Shown: positions 28,905 to 42,413, numbered from the stretch's first letter. The stretch is 64,000 bases of DNA from Deinococcus sp. LM3 (GCF_002017875.1 NZ_MUFV01000001.1:2816501-2880500), one strand, 5' to 3'. The notes: generated from the letters alone by a model not told the origin. A program made the numbers and translations.

Positions 28905-29156
28905 AGCGACCCAGCATAGCAGACCCCGCCCCCACCACAGCCCGGCCCGGTCGCGCGGCCCGGCGATCCGTCCGCGTTAGCCGCGCCTTAACCGCCGCCC
29001 GGCACACTGCCGTCGTGGCTGACCTCCGGAGGGCAGTCCACACCGGAGCGGGTGCCCGGCCCGCCTGAACCCGGTCGCCCGGACCGCGTCATGAACGGTC
29101 CCGTTCCCGACGACCCCCTTCCCGACGATCCTCAACCCCCCACGGAGAGTGCCCCC

Positions 29157-29672
29157 ATGAAGAACCCCCTGAAGAACCCCCTGAAGAACCGTCTGCCCCT
29201 GATCGCCTTCGCCGCCCTGCCCCTGACCATCGGCCTGGGCTTCGCGCAGCAGACCAGCACCAGCACCACCGACGTCACCGCCCATGCCCAGCAGAGTGCC
29301 CAGCGCGGCCAGGGGCAGGGCCAGCAGGACCGCGCCGCCCGCAGCGTCACCAACCACGCCGACACCTTCGTCAAGAACCTCGCCACGCAACTGAACACCA
29401 CCCCCGAGAAGCTCAAGGCCGCCGCCGTGAAGGCCGGTAACGCCACCATCGACGCCGCCGTCAAGGCCGGGGAGCTCCCCGCCGAACGGGCCGCCGACAT
29501 GAAAGCGCGCCTCGCCGAGAACCCCTTCGGCTTCGGCGGCGGACGTGGCCCTGGCGGCCCTGGCCACCGCGACGGCGAGGGTCAGCGCGGCCCGCGCGGT
29601 CAGCAGCCCGCCGCCCCCGCCGGCAACGCGGATCAGGGCAGCGCGGCGGCCGACACCACCAGCGGCACCTGA
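29157..29672 (+). CDS. Secreted low-complexity protein of unknown function
   Basis: 171 aa. A signal peptide (IAFAALPLTIGLGFA) follows a lysine-rich n-region made of three near-identical 12-nt repeats (KNPL KNPL KNRL). Mature part: a helical segment AATQLNTTPEKLKAAA-like region around residues 75-130, with DUF2680-type character, and a Gly/Arg/Gln-rich C-terminal tail. GGAGAG about 10 nt upstream serves as Shine-Dalgarno; the longer in-frame ORF starting at 29052 is rejected. Confidence 0.7.
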   Translation: MKNPLKNPLKNRLPLIAFAALPLTIGLGFAQQTSTSTTDVTAHAQQSAQRGQGQGQQDRAARSVTNHADTFVKNLATQLNTTPEKLKAAAVKAGNATIDAAVKAGELPAERAADMKARLAENPFGFGGGRGPGGPGHRDGEGQRGPRGQQPAAPAGNADQGSAAADTTSGT

Positions 29673-29768
29673 CCTGACCCCCGACCCCCCAGAAGCCCCC
29701 CGTCCCCGTGGCGGGGGGTTGGTCATGTGAGGCGCCCACGCCGTCAGCGGGCAGGCACAATCGGCGTC

Positions 29769-30971
29769 GTGCCCTCCTTCCTGCCCCCGAACCGGCCGCC
29801 CGACGGACTGGGTGTCCGCTGGCTGGCGTGCTGGCTGCTGCTGACTCTGCTCGGCTGGTACGGCGTGACCCTGACGCCCTTGGCGCGGCGGCTGGCGGGC
29901 GAGACCGGGCCGCCCCTGACCGGCGAGCCGCCCAGCGCCTTCATCCTGTTCGGCCTGAACGCGGGACTGGCCCTGATCGTCGCCCTCGCCTGGGGCCGCG
30001 CGGAGGGTGACCGGGGCTGGACGGCCCGCGCCACCCCCTGGATCATGCGTGCGGCGCGGCTGTCCCTCGCGTACGTCCTGTTCATCTACGGCTGGCAGAA
30101 GGTGTTTCTGCTCCAGATGGCCCAGCCGGACCACAGCGACCTGCTGACCCGCTTCGGGCAGATGAACCACATGGGCCTGCTGTGGCGCACGGTCGGCGCC
30201 TCGCCGCTGTTCCAGTTCGTGGGCGGCGCGCTGGAAGTGCTGCCCGCTTTCCTGCTGCTGCACCGCCGCACGGCGCTGGCCGGGGCGCTGCTGGCCGTGC
30301 CGGTCCTGAGCTTCGTGCTGCTGCTGAACCTGGGCTTCAACGTGTTCGTGAAACTCGGGGCCGCCAACCTGCTGCTGCTCGCCGTGGCGATCCTGTGGCC
30401 GCACCTGCCGAACCTCTGGCGCGCCCTGCGGAACGAACCCACCCGGCCCCTGCCGGCCCCGCCGGGACTGCCCGGCCCCCGCCCGCTGCGGGCGCTCGCG
30501 CGGGTGGTGGTTCTGGGGTACGTCACCTGTGCGCCCCTCCTGACCACCCTGGACTTCGTGCAGAAGTGGTCCCCCCGTCCCGTCCCTCACGATCTCGCGG
30601 GCGTGTACCGCGTCACCGCCGACTCCCGACCCGCCCCGGATATCGCGAACGACTGCCGCTGGCGCACCCTGGCCCTGAATGCTTATCGCGCCAGCCTCGC
30701 GCCGCTGTACCGCCTGGAGCGCCTGAACTGCCCGGACGCTCCCGCCACAGGTGCCGGACGCTACGACGTCAGCGGACAGACCCTCATACTGACTCCGGTC
30801 GACGGCTCCCCGCAGCGCCTGCGTTGGGCGCGGCAGGACGCACAACTCACCCTGACCGGCCAGGAGAACGGTGTGCCCTTCACCGTCACTCTGGAACCCG
30901 CGCCCGCCCGCGACACCCGCCTGCTGAACGACTCCTGGCGACTGTTCGTCACGCCCGCCGCGAACGAGTGA
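29769..30971 (+). CDS. Membrane protein with C-terminal extracytoplasmic domain (DoxX-like)
   Basis: 400 aa. About seven membrane helices in residues 15-285; SLAYVLFIYGWQKVFLLQM and the following helices recall DoxX-type proteins. After the last helix (~residue 270) a soluble domain begins GVYRVTADSRPAPDI and ends in a beta-rich region. Function unknown. GTG start with CACAAT 7 nt upstream, a degenerate -10. An upstream in-frame GTG at 29727 is possible. Confidence 0.65.
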   Translation: MPSFLPPNRPPDGLGVRWLACWLLLTLLGWYGVTLTPLARRLAGETGPPLTGEPPSAFILFGLNAGLALIVALAWGRAEGDRGWTARATPWIMRAARLSLAYVLFIYGWQKVFLLQMAQPDHSDLLTRFGQMNHMGLLWRTVGASPLFQFVGGALEVLPAFLLLHRRTALAGALLAVPVLSFVLLLNLGFNVFVKLGAANLLLLAVAILWPHLPNLWRALRNEPTRPLPAPPGLPGPRPLRALARVVVLGYVTCAPLLTTLDFVQKWSPRPVPHDLAGVYRVTADSRPAPDIANDCRWRTLALNAYRASLAPLYRLERLNCPDAPATGAGRYDVSGQTLILTPVDGSPQRLRWARQDAQLTLTGQENGVPFTVTLEPAPARDTRLLNDSWRLFVTPAANE

Positions 30972-30985
30972 CGACCACAAAGAAA

Positions 30986-31012
30986 GCCGGAACCCCACGC
31001 GGAGGTTCCGGC
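30986..31012. terminator. Intrinsic terminator shared by the membrane-protein gene and infB
   Basis: Stem GCCGGAACC / GGTTCCGGC with 9-nt loop. On the minus strand it is followed by TTTCTTTGT, a good terminator for infB; on the plus strand by CTTTACGG. Confidence 0.8.
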
Positions 31013-31026
31013 CTTTACGGCGAAGC

Positions 31027-32814
<1,788 letters not shown>

Positions 32815-32816
32815 GC

Positions 32817-33179
32817 TCACCTCCGGTGAGACCCGTCACGGACCCGTCCGGGTGCGTGCGGGGTTGATTCTGATGCGGCCACTGGGGGGCCGCTGGGGTC
32901 AGGTCGGTGTTCAGGGCCGCTCCGGGCGACCAGGGCGGCCGACACCGCCGGGGCCTGCGCGCCGAACGCGCGGCGCAGCCGCCCCTGCTGCCAGCAGTCC
33001 GGGGAGTCGGCGCACACGTACGCGCCGCGTCCTACCCGCACGCCGGACTGCGGCGCCCACACCCCACCGACCCGTGCCAGGCGCGTGAACTCCGCCTGGG
33101 GCCGCCGGCGGCGGCACGCGACACAGGTCCGTTCCGGCGTGTGCCGGTCCGGGGTGGGGGCGGGGGAGTCCGTCAACAC
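32817..33179 (-). CDS. ylxR: YlxR-family RNA-binding protein (DUF448)
   Basis: 120 aa. RTCVACRRRRPQAEFTRLAR and GRGAYVCADSPDC are the two signatures of the YlxR fold; the family occurs between nusA and infB in many bacteria and binds RNA or regulates ribosomal/RNase P genes. The C-terminal ~45 residues are a low-complexity Pro/Arg extension. GTG start immediately after the nusA stop; stop codon two nt before infB. Confidence 0.85.
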   Translation of the reverse strand: MLTDSPAPTPDRHTPERTCVACRRRRPQAEFTRLARVGGVWAPQSGVRVGRGAYVCADSPDCWQQGRLRRAFGAQAPAVSAALVARSGPEHRPDPSGPPVAASESTPHAPGRVRDGSHRR

Positions 33180-34364
<1,185 letters not shown>

Positions 34365-34421
34365 CTCACTCTATCCTTTACTAGAACCCGGGCGGCCCGC
34401 GCCTGGCAGGCCCCGCCCGAT

Positions 34422-34883
34422 TTAACGGTGACGGTCCGGGAACTCCGCGAGGTTCGCCTGGAACGACCCGGCGCGCAGCGTCACGCGCTCACCCGCCACG
34501 TCGAACGAGACCATCTCGCCGTCCACGGCGGCGATCGGCGCGGTGAACGCCTGCCCCTCGCCGCGCACGCGGGCCTTGAGGCCCAGCATCCGCTCGAAGT
34601 GCCGCGCGCGCGTCAGCGGACGCTTCCCGCCGGGCGATTCGAACTCCAGGCGGTACTCACCGGAAATGGGATCCACACGGTCGAATTCCGCCTCGGCGGC
34701 GCGGCTGGCTTTCGTCAGGTCCTCGACCGTCACGGGCTGCTCGTCCAGCCGGTCAATGCGGACCAGCACGATCGGCTGCCCGCCCAGGTTCTGCACCTGC
34801 ACTTCCAGCACCTCGAACCCCAGCGGGGTCAGTGCGGTCTGCGCGATCTGCTCAAGTTGATTGTTGCTTCCATTGTTATTCAT
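34422..34883 (-). CDS. rimP: Ribosome maturation factor RimP
   Basis: 153 aa, assists 30S subunit maturation. QTALTPLGFEVLEVQVQ, DLTKASRAAEAEFD and GEYRLEFESPGGKRPLTRARHFER match the two-domain RimP family. First gene of the nusA operon. Start ATG 34883 follows a small hairpin (GGCTG / CAGCC) with no clear Shine-Dalgarno; in-frame upstream extension runs through the leader terminator and is rejected. Confidence 0.92.
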   Translation of the reverse strand: MNNNGSNNQLEQIAQTALTPLGFEVLEVQVQNLGGQPIVLVRIDRLDEQPVTVEDLTKASRAAEAEFDRVDPISGEYRLEFESPGGKRPLTRARHFERMLGLKARVRGEGQAFTAPIAAVDGEMVSFDVAGERVTLRAGSFQANLAEFPDRHR

Positions 34884-34927
34884 ATTGTGTCGGCTGTGAA
34901 TCCAGCCTGAAAACCACCCCCTCCACG

Positions 34928-34951
34928 AAAAAAGGTGGGTTGCCACCCACC
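34928..34951 (-). terminator. Intrinsic terminator in the leader of the rimP-nusA-infB operon (attenuator-like)
   Basis: On the minus strand, GGTGGGT-GGCA-ACCCACC followed by six T, located between a TATACT -10 box (34976-34981) and the rimP start. The 3' arm ACCCACC can alternatively pair with GGGGTGG 15-20 nt downstream, and a small CCTCG / CGAGG hairpin precedes it. Confidence 0.75.
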
Positions 34952-34975
34952 CCTCGTTCGAGGAATTACGCTCCC

Positions 34976-34981
34976 AGTATA
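34976..34981 (-). promoter_or_regulatory. Promoter -10 box of the rimP-nusA-ylxR-infB operon
   Basis: TATACT on the minus strand about 93 nt before rimP; -35 region not recognisable. Predicts a leader of roughly 85 nt containing the terminator hairpin. Confidence 0.55.
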
Positions 34982-35045
34982 CCCGAAACCCCGCCTTCCG
35001 CGCGCCGCCGCTCACAAAGTGCGCCCCCGCCCCCCACCCGACCCC

Positions 35046-35075
35046 TTGCAACGCCGCCCCCCATCCCTTTAATAT
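35046..35075 (+). promoter_or_regulatory. Promoter of tRNA-Val
   Basis: TTGCAA (35046-35051) and TAATAT (35070-35075) separated by 18 nt, 13 nt before the mature tRNA 5' end. Confidence 0.7.
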
Positions 35076-35088
35076 GTCAGGCCGCAAC

Positions 35089-35163
<75 letters not shown>

Positions 35164-35171
35164 GAGAAACA

Positions 35172-35200
35172 GCGTCCCCGGAGATTCAGTCCGGGGACGC
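35172..35200 (+). terminator. Terminator of tRNA-Val
   Basis: Perfect 10-bp stem GCGTCCCCGG / CCGGGGACGC with 9-nt loop, followed by TCGCTGTTGTCTT. The ~145 bases between it and repeat copy H hold nothing I can recognise. Confidence 0.75.
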
Positions 35201-35347
35201 TCGCTGTTGTCTTGCTGGTGTCTGTGGGCAGGCGGTGGGGGAGTGGGGAGTCGGTCGTGGGGGATGGGCCTGACCGTCATGGGCCTGACAGCGCCACGCG
35301 CGCCGCGCACACGCTGTCCCACTCACCACTTCCCACTCCCCCCCTCA

Positions 35348-35481
35348 TACGGACTGCCGTTTGTTTCGCCGACAATCCGGAACTTCACCGGATTGCCAGC
35401 TCCACGTCCGGAACCCGTTTTGCTCCCACTCGCTTCGCTCGGACCCAGCGGGCTTTGCAGCCCATTCAACCGGAGTCCGTA
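35348..35481 (-). repeat. TNA-flanked inverted-repeat element, copy H (short form)
   Basis: 134 bp, flanked by direct TCA (35345-35347 and 35482-35484); the right TCA is the TGA stop of the YkgJ gene. The outer part of its proximal hairpin is degenerate (CCCAGCGGGCT / AGCCCATTCAA), the only intact copy where this pairing is partly lost. Confidence 0.88.
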
Positions 35482-36219
35482 TCACTCCATTTCCAGCAGC
35501 ATGCGGTGTGCCAGGCCGCGTCCGGAGGCGATCTGCCACGCGGCGCGGGCGTTGCCCTGCGTGATGGCCGCCATGAATTTCGGGTCGGCGCCCAGGGTGG
35601 TCAGCAGCCAGAAATCGCCCCAGACTTCCAGGCCCCAGCTCTGGCGCATGGCGCGGGCGGCCGCGACCCACACCGGTTCGGACAGGTGCTCCAGCGGCGC
35701 GATGAAGTGCAGTTCGCCGTCGGTGCCGGGGGTGCGGGCGACCTCGCGGCGGTACTCGGCCTGCTCGCGGCGCGTCATGCGTTCCAGGGTGCCGCTCTCG
35801 CAGTACGTGGCGGGAAAGGCGCTGAAGGTGTCGCGGCAGCGGGTGGGGCGCGCGTCGTACTGGCTGCACCCGCCGGTCTCGCGGTTCAGGATCGGGCAGT
35901 ACCCGACCTCGTCGCGGTGGCGCTGCACGTACTGCTCGTCGCTGCGGGCGGTGCGGGCGTTGGCGACGGCCGCGCGGGCGTGCGTCTCGACCGCGCGGGC
36001 CTGCTCGGGGCTCAGGGCGGCCGTCATGATCAGCGCCTCGGCCAGACTGACGCGGATGGGCATGTTGCAGCACGCGAAGCAACCGGCGCCGCAGTACACG
36101 CGGCCGCCCTGCTGCTGGTAGCGTCCCAGCCAGCGTTCGGCCTGCTGGGCGTAACGGGCGTAACCGGCCCGGACGGGTTCGGTCACGGCGGCGTGGGGGG
36201 AGGGGCGTGCCTGAGTCAT
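35482..36219 (-). CDS. YkgJ-family cysteine-cluster protein
   Basis: 245 aa. Putative Zn/Fe-cluster ligands in VYCGAGCFACCNMP, a second set in GYCPILNRETGGCSQYDARPTRC and a further Cys in ATYCESG, the CxxxCxxC pattern of the family. Function of the family unknown. TACGCT lies 7 nt before the ATG. Diverges from the GAF-HD gene with only ~35 bp between starts. Stop codon is the target duplication of copy H. Confidence 0.82.
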   Translation of the reverse strand: MTQARPSPHAAVTEPVRAGYARYAQQAERWLGRYQQQGGRVYCGAGCFACCNMPIRVSLAEALIMTAALSPEQARAVETHARAAVANARTARSDEQYVQRHRDEVGYCPILNRETGGCSQYDARPTRCRDTFSAFPATYCESGTLERMTRREQAEYRREVARTPGTDGELHFIAPLEHLSEPVWVAAARAMRQSWGLEVWGDFWLLTTLGADPKFMAAITQGNARAAWQIASGRGLAHRMLLEME

Positions 36220-36254
36220 GGCGCGCAGCGTAGCGCGGGTATACTGGGCGCAAC

Positions 36255-37274
36255 GTGTTCCGACGCCCCCGCACCCAGCCCCCGGCCCCAGGCACTCCTG
36301 ACCCGCGCAAGACCGGGATATCGGTGCCAGGAGAGCCGCTGGACGCCACGCGCGTCCTGTCGGACCTGCTGTCCCGCCCGTCCCAGGAAGGCATTCTGGA
36401 AGGCGCGCTGTCGTACGCGGCGGCCCTGCTGGGCGGCCACGCGCAGGGCTACGCGGTCGTCCGGCGCGGCCAGGACCGCGTGGCGGCCGTGTTCGGCTAC
36501 CCGAAAGAGCTGCTGGGCGCGGCCCTGAGCGGCCCGTGGGCGGGCATGCGGCCGCGCGTGCTGGCCGACGGGACGCGCGAACTGTACGAGCAGAACGGCC
36601 CGGAGGTGACGGCGCTGCTGGACACCTGCGGCATGCGGGACGTGACCGTGTCGCTGGTCGTGCCGCTCAGCGACCGGGGCCGGAACCTGGGGGCGCTGGT
36701 CCTGGACCGCACCGGCACCGAGGGCGTGACCCCCGGCGCGCAGGAGGCCGTCACGAAGTGGGCGGCGGCCGTCGCGCCGCTGCTGGGCGTCCTGGAGGGC
36801 CGCGAGGAGTGGAAGCAGGCCGCGCGGCAACTGACGGGCGCGCTCGTCGAGGCGGTCGAGAGCCGCGAGTTCGACTCGCTGGGTCACGCGCAGTCCGTGG
36901 CGGACGTCAGCATGAAACTCGGGCGGCTGGTCGGACTGGCGGGCCGGGAACTGGACGAACTGTGGTTCGCGGCGACCCTGCACGACCTGGGCAAGATTCA
37001 CGGCGAGTCCGGGCACGCGCAGGTCGGCGCGAACTTCCTGCACGGCGTGCCTCACCTGGCCGAGGCGCAGAAGGCCATCCGGCACCACCACGAACGCTGG
37101 GACGGACAGGGCGAACCGGACAAACTGGCCGGCGAGGACATCCCGCTGTACGCCCGCATCCTGGCCGTCGCGAACGCCTTCGTGCGGATGGGCGACATGG
37201 AACGCCTGAAACCGCACGCCGGGAAGGCCCTGGACGCCCGGCTGGTCGGCCTGCTGGAGAAACTGCCCCGGTGA
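36255..37274 (+). CDS. GAF-HD domain protein (HD-GYP-like phosphohydrolase)
   Basis: 339 aa. A GAF-like domain (~residues 30-180) precedes an HD domain with LGHAQSVAD, TLHDLGKIHG and IRHHHERWDGQGEPDKLAGEDIP. The last resembles the HHExxDGxGYP region of HD-GYP cyclic-di-GMP phosphodiesterases, but GYP reads as GEP, so c-di-GMP activity is uncertain. GTG start, 9 nt after TATACT. No membrane segment. Confidence 0.8.
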   Translation: MFRRPRTQPPAPGTPDPRKTGISVPGEPLDATRVLSDLLSRPSQEGILEGALSYAAALLGGHAQGYAVVRRGQDRVAAVFGYPKELLGAALSGPWAGMRPRVLADGTRELYEQNGPEVTALLDTCGMRDVTVSLVVPLSDRGRNLGALVLDRTGTEGVTPGAQEAVTKWAAAVAPLLGVLEGREEWKQAARQLTGALVEAVESREFDSLGHAQSVADVSMKLGRLVGLAGRELDELWFAATLHDLGKIHGESGHAQVGANFLHGVPHLAEAQKAIRHHHERWDGQGEPDKLAGEDIPLYARILAVANAFVRMGDMERLKPHAGKALDARLVGLLEKLPR

Positions 37275-37329
37275 TCACGCTCCCGGCGATCACGCGGCGT
37301 GCGCCCGGCCCTGGCGTCTGGAGCGCCCG

Positions 37330-38178
37330 TTGACACCCAGGCGCGCGCCTGCCGGTGACGGACCGGCGCCGCGCTTCCCGGTCCTGGAGGCGCGGTTCGG
37401 ACCGCTGACCCCCATGGACGCCGGCATGCAGAGCCGCGTGTACGTCACGCCGGACGACGTGATCGTGAAGGTGTACCGCAATCACCAGGGCGACCACTGC
37501 ACCGAGGCCGCCAACCTGCGCCGCGCGGGCCTGGGCGACTGGGTGATCGACGCGCTCGAGGCCGACGGGGTCGAGGCGCTGGTTATGAAACGCTTCCCCG
37601 GCCGTCCGCTGCGTCCCGCCGACGTGACCCGCGCCGCGCCCGCCCTGCGTGACGTGCTGCGCGAACTGCACCGCGAGCAGCGCGGCCGGGTGGACCTGCG
37701 CCGCGTGCGCGGACGCCTGCAACGCTTCCGCAGCGCCCTGGCCGCCTACCCGCTCGAGGACCTGTTCGACGCGGTCGAGATTCCGCTGGAACGCGGCCTG
37801 CTGGACCGCCCGGCGTCGTTCTGCCACCTGGACCTGTGGCAGGACAACATCCTGATCACGGACCCGCCCGAGCCCGAGCGGCTGCTGGTGATCGACTGGA
37901 CCAAGAGCGGGTGGGACGACCCGCTGCGCGACCTGGCGCTGCTCAAGACCGGCACGCTGGACCTGCTCCCCCCGGACCAGAGCCTCGCCCTGGCGCTGGA
38001 GTTCCTGCCGGATCACGCGCCGGGCACCCTGACCCGCTACCGCGCGTACCTGGCGCTGACCACCCTGCACGACCTGTACTGGCTGCTGATGAACGAACCG
38101 TACGAGTTCGACGGCCAGCGCGCCGAGAAGGTCCCGCGCGCCCGGCACGCCCTGGCCCGCCTGCCCGCCCCGCCCTGA
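37330..38178 (+). CDS. Aminoglycoside phosphotransferase-fold kinase family protein
   Basis: 282 aa. Kinase-like fold: Brenner motif SFCHLDLWQDNILI (catalytic Asp and Asn) and metal-binding VIDWTKSGWDDP; nucleotide-binding Lys likely in VIVKVYRN. APH-fold enzymes phosphorylate antibiotics, choline, sugars or homoserine; substrate not inferable, and no resistance claim is made. Start uncertain: TTG 37330 is the longest reading; Met at 37414 is an alternative. No -10 box seen near either. Confidence 0.7.
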   Translation: MTPRRAPAGDGPAPRFPVLEARFGPLTPMDAGMQSRVYVTPDDVIVKVYRNHQGDHCTEAANLRRAGLGDWVIDALEADGVEALVMKRFPGRPLRPADVTRAAPALRDVLRELHREQRGRVDLRRVRGRLQRFRSALAAYPLEDLFDAVEIPLERGLLDRPASFCHLDLWQDNILITDPPEPERLLVIDWTKSGWDDPLRDLALLKTGTLDLLPPDQSLALALEFLPDHAPGTLTRYRAYLALTTLHDLYWLLMNEPYEFDGQRAEKVPRARHALARLPAPP

Positions 38179-38196
38179 ACCGGTATCGTGGGCAGC

Positions 38197-38820
<624 letters not shown>

Positions 38821-38952
38821 CCCGCCTCCTCCAGCGCTGACCCGGGCAGGGCTGACCCGGCGTCCCCTGGCCAGCCGGAGCGGCCCGGCCGGGGGTCTCC
38901 TTCTTTGGTGTGACCTGCCGGGCCCGCCCAGCCTTTACACTTGGGGCCGTTT

Positions 38953-40092
<1,140 letters not shown>

Positions 40093-40104
40093 GGAGCTGA
40101 ACCC

Positions 40105-41277
<1,173 letters not shown>

Positions 41278-41312
41278 TCACGGACTCGGATTGAATGGGT
41301 CGCAAAGCCATT
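41278..41312 (+). repeat. Inverted-repeat element copy I, left fragment
   Basis: Starts TCACGGACTCGG directly after the wecB TAA and stops at ATT (41310-41312), where the 960-bp insertion begins. The continuation lies at 42273. Together they form a long-form element of about 152 bp flanked by direct TAA (41275-41277, 42393-42395). Confidence 0.85.
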
Positions 41313-41415
41313 AGACCTCCTGCAAAAGTCCGAGTCTGCGCCCGGATGCCTCTTCATCGGGAGCAACACATCGCAGAAGCGAGGCAGCCTGAGAATCCAC
41401 TTTCGCAGCAGGTCT
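41313..41415. repeat. IS-end (MITE-like) element 1
   Basis: 103 bp with ends AGACCTCCTGCAAAAG and CTTTCGCAGCAGGTCT (inverted, 2 mismatches in 16). Right ~30 bp (CCTGAGAATCCACTTTCGCA) nearly identical to element 2. Its own flanks do not match each other, consistent with being one end of the composite. Confidence 0.8.
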
Positions 41416-41447
41416 AATGCTGGATACAAAGATGAAAAGGGATTTCA

Positions 41448-41580
41448 TGCGGACTCCGATTGAATGGGCTGCAAAGCCCGTTCAATCCGAGCGAAGCGAG
41501 TGGGAGCAAAACGGGTTCCGGACGTGGAGTCGGCAATCCGGTGAAGTTCCGGATTGTCGGCGAAACAAACGGAATCCGTA
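41448..41580 (+). repeat. TNA-flanked inverted-repeat element, copy J (short form)
   Basis: 133 bp, flanked by direct TCA (41445-41447, 41581-41583), inside the composite insertion. Proximal hairpin GATTGAATGGGCT / AGCCCGTTCAATC, distal CAATCCGG / CCGGATTG. The 43 bases after it up to the cargo gene hold nothing recognisable. Confidence 0.92.
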
Positions 41581-41623
41581 TCAGTTTAACTATCGCACGC
41601 TATATAATCGTCTCGCAATCATG

Positions 41624-42124
41624 TCATATCTCTGCAGAAACCCCGAAAGACTCTGCGGCGTTCTTTAGTGCGTGTCGATCCACTTTTACTGGAATTAGAA
41701 TATGCTCACTGCTGGTGAGCATGATTGCTATGGCACCTCCTCTTCCCGCTGTGCGCCTAATGCTCGAGACCTCCTGCCATAGAATCATCTGGTGACGGTG
41801 AGGTTGATATACAGCCAATCCACCGGATTGAAGCACCACGGCAGTGCTAAATGAAGTGTAGAGCATAGAAGCTGCAACCACCATCCCTGAAAGCGGAAAT
41901 AAAGCTACAAAAAATCTCATGGGGCGCGCCCAGAAACTCTCCTGTCCATTTCCTGCAACCATTAGAAGAAATAAGCCAGTTGATACAAACAGGATAATTA
42001 ATACGGAGAAGTCGCCGATGTCCACTACATGAATCGCAGAACCTTTAAGATTTCGTGGCCGACGCCACCATGCAAAAACCGGGACGCTCAGCGTTATGCA
42101 AAGTATCAAAAAGAGTATTAACAT
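41624..42124 (-). CDS. Cargo membrane protein with PH-like C-terminal domain
   Basis: 166 aa. Three predicted membrane helices (about residues 2-19, 39-58, 70-92), then a soluble beta-rich region (LQSGGLAVYQPHRHQMILWQEV to ILIPVKVD) resembling bacterial PH domains. Codon use is A/T-richer than neighbours, so it looks imported. AGGAGG 8 nt before the ATG is a strong Shine-Dalgarno, and TATAAT (42153-42158) lies 2 bp from IS-end element 2, whose sequence would supply the -35. Function unknown; it is the only gene in the composite insertion. Confidence 0.72.
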   Translation of the reverse strand: MLILFLILCITLSVPVFAWWRRPRNLKGSAIHVVDIGDFSVLIILFVSTGLFLLMVAGNGQESFWARPMRFFVALFPLSGMVVAASMLYTSFSTAVVLQSGGLAVYQPHRHQMILWQEVSSIRRTAGRGGAIAIMLTSSEHILIPVKVDRHALKNAAESFGVSAEI

Positions 42125-42160
42125 TAATGCGTCCTCCTAATCTGTCAAGATCATTATACT

Positions 42161-42272
42161 AGACCTTCTGCAAAAATCTCTCTGCGTCTCAAAGCTGTGT
42201 CGGGATTCCTCCTTTCAGGCAGGAACAGCGGAGAGCCCGGGGGGCCTGAGAACCCACTTTCGCAGGAGGTCT
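42161..42272. repeat. IS-end (MITE-like) element 2
   Basis: 112 bp with ends AGACCTTCTGCAAAAATC and CTTTCGCAGGAGGTCT. Left ~18 bp and right ~33 bp match element 1; the middles have diverged, as in independently deleted IS derivatives. Confidence 0.8.
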
Positions 42273-42392
42273 ATTCAATCCGAGCGGATGCGAATCGTAG
42301 AGCTGCCCCGCAGAGTGGGAGAGAAACGCCCCTTCAGACGTGGAGCTGGCAATCCGGTGAAGTTCCGGATGGTCAGCGAACGGCAGTCCGTA
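42273..42392 (+). repeat. Inverted-repeat element copy I, right fragment
   Basis: Continues from the target duplication ATT with CAATCCGAGCGG through the long-form middle (GAGCTGCCCCGCAGAG) and distal hairpin to CAGTCCGTA, then TAA (42393-42395). Confidence 0.85.
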
Positions 42393-42413
42393 TAACCCCG
42401 CGCCCCGCCCCGG

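Larger units (their letters stand above)
41313..42272. mobile_element. 960-bp composite insertion bounded by two short IS-end elements
   Basis: Ends AGACCTCCTGCAAAA and TTCGCAGGAGGTCT are imperfect inverted repeats, and the whole unit is flanked by ATT on both sides (41310-41312, 42273-42275) inside repeat copy I; removing it with one ATT restores the hairpin GCCATTCAATCC. Contents: IS-end element 1, a short linker, repeat copy J, an AT-rich region with one gene on the minus strand, IS-end element 2. No transposase. The cargo is visibly poorer in G+C than its surroundings. ANT target duplication suggests the ISL2 group of the IS5 family. Confidence 0.8.

Noticed and set aside
37330..38178. 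Aminoglycoside resistance gene
   Set aside because: The APH fold is shared by many metabolic kinases; context beside upp and wec-type genes gives no support for antibiotic resistance.
38860..38905. Possible terminator after upp
   Set aside because: GCCGG / CCGGC pairing followed by CTTCTTT is short and competes with several alternative foldings, so I did not list it.
41417..41668. Small ORFs inside repeat copy J
   Set aside because: Similar short ORFs appear in every copy because they share sequence; no promoter, Shine-Dalgarno or homology.
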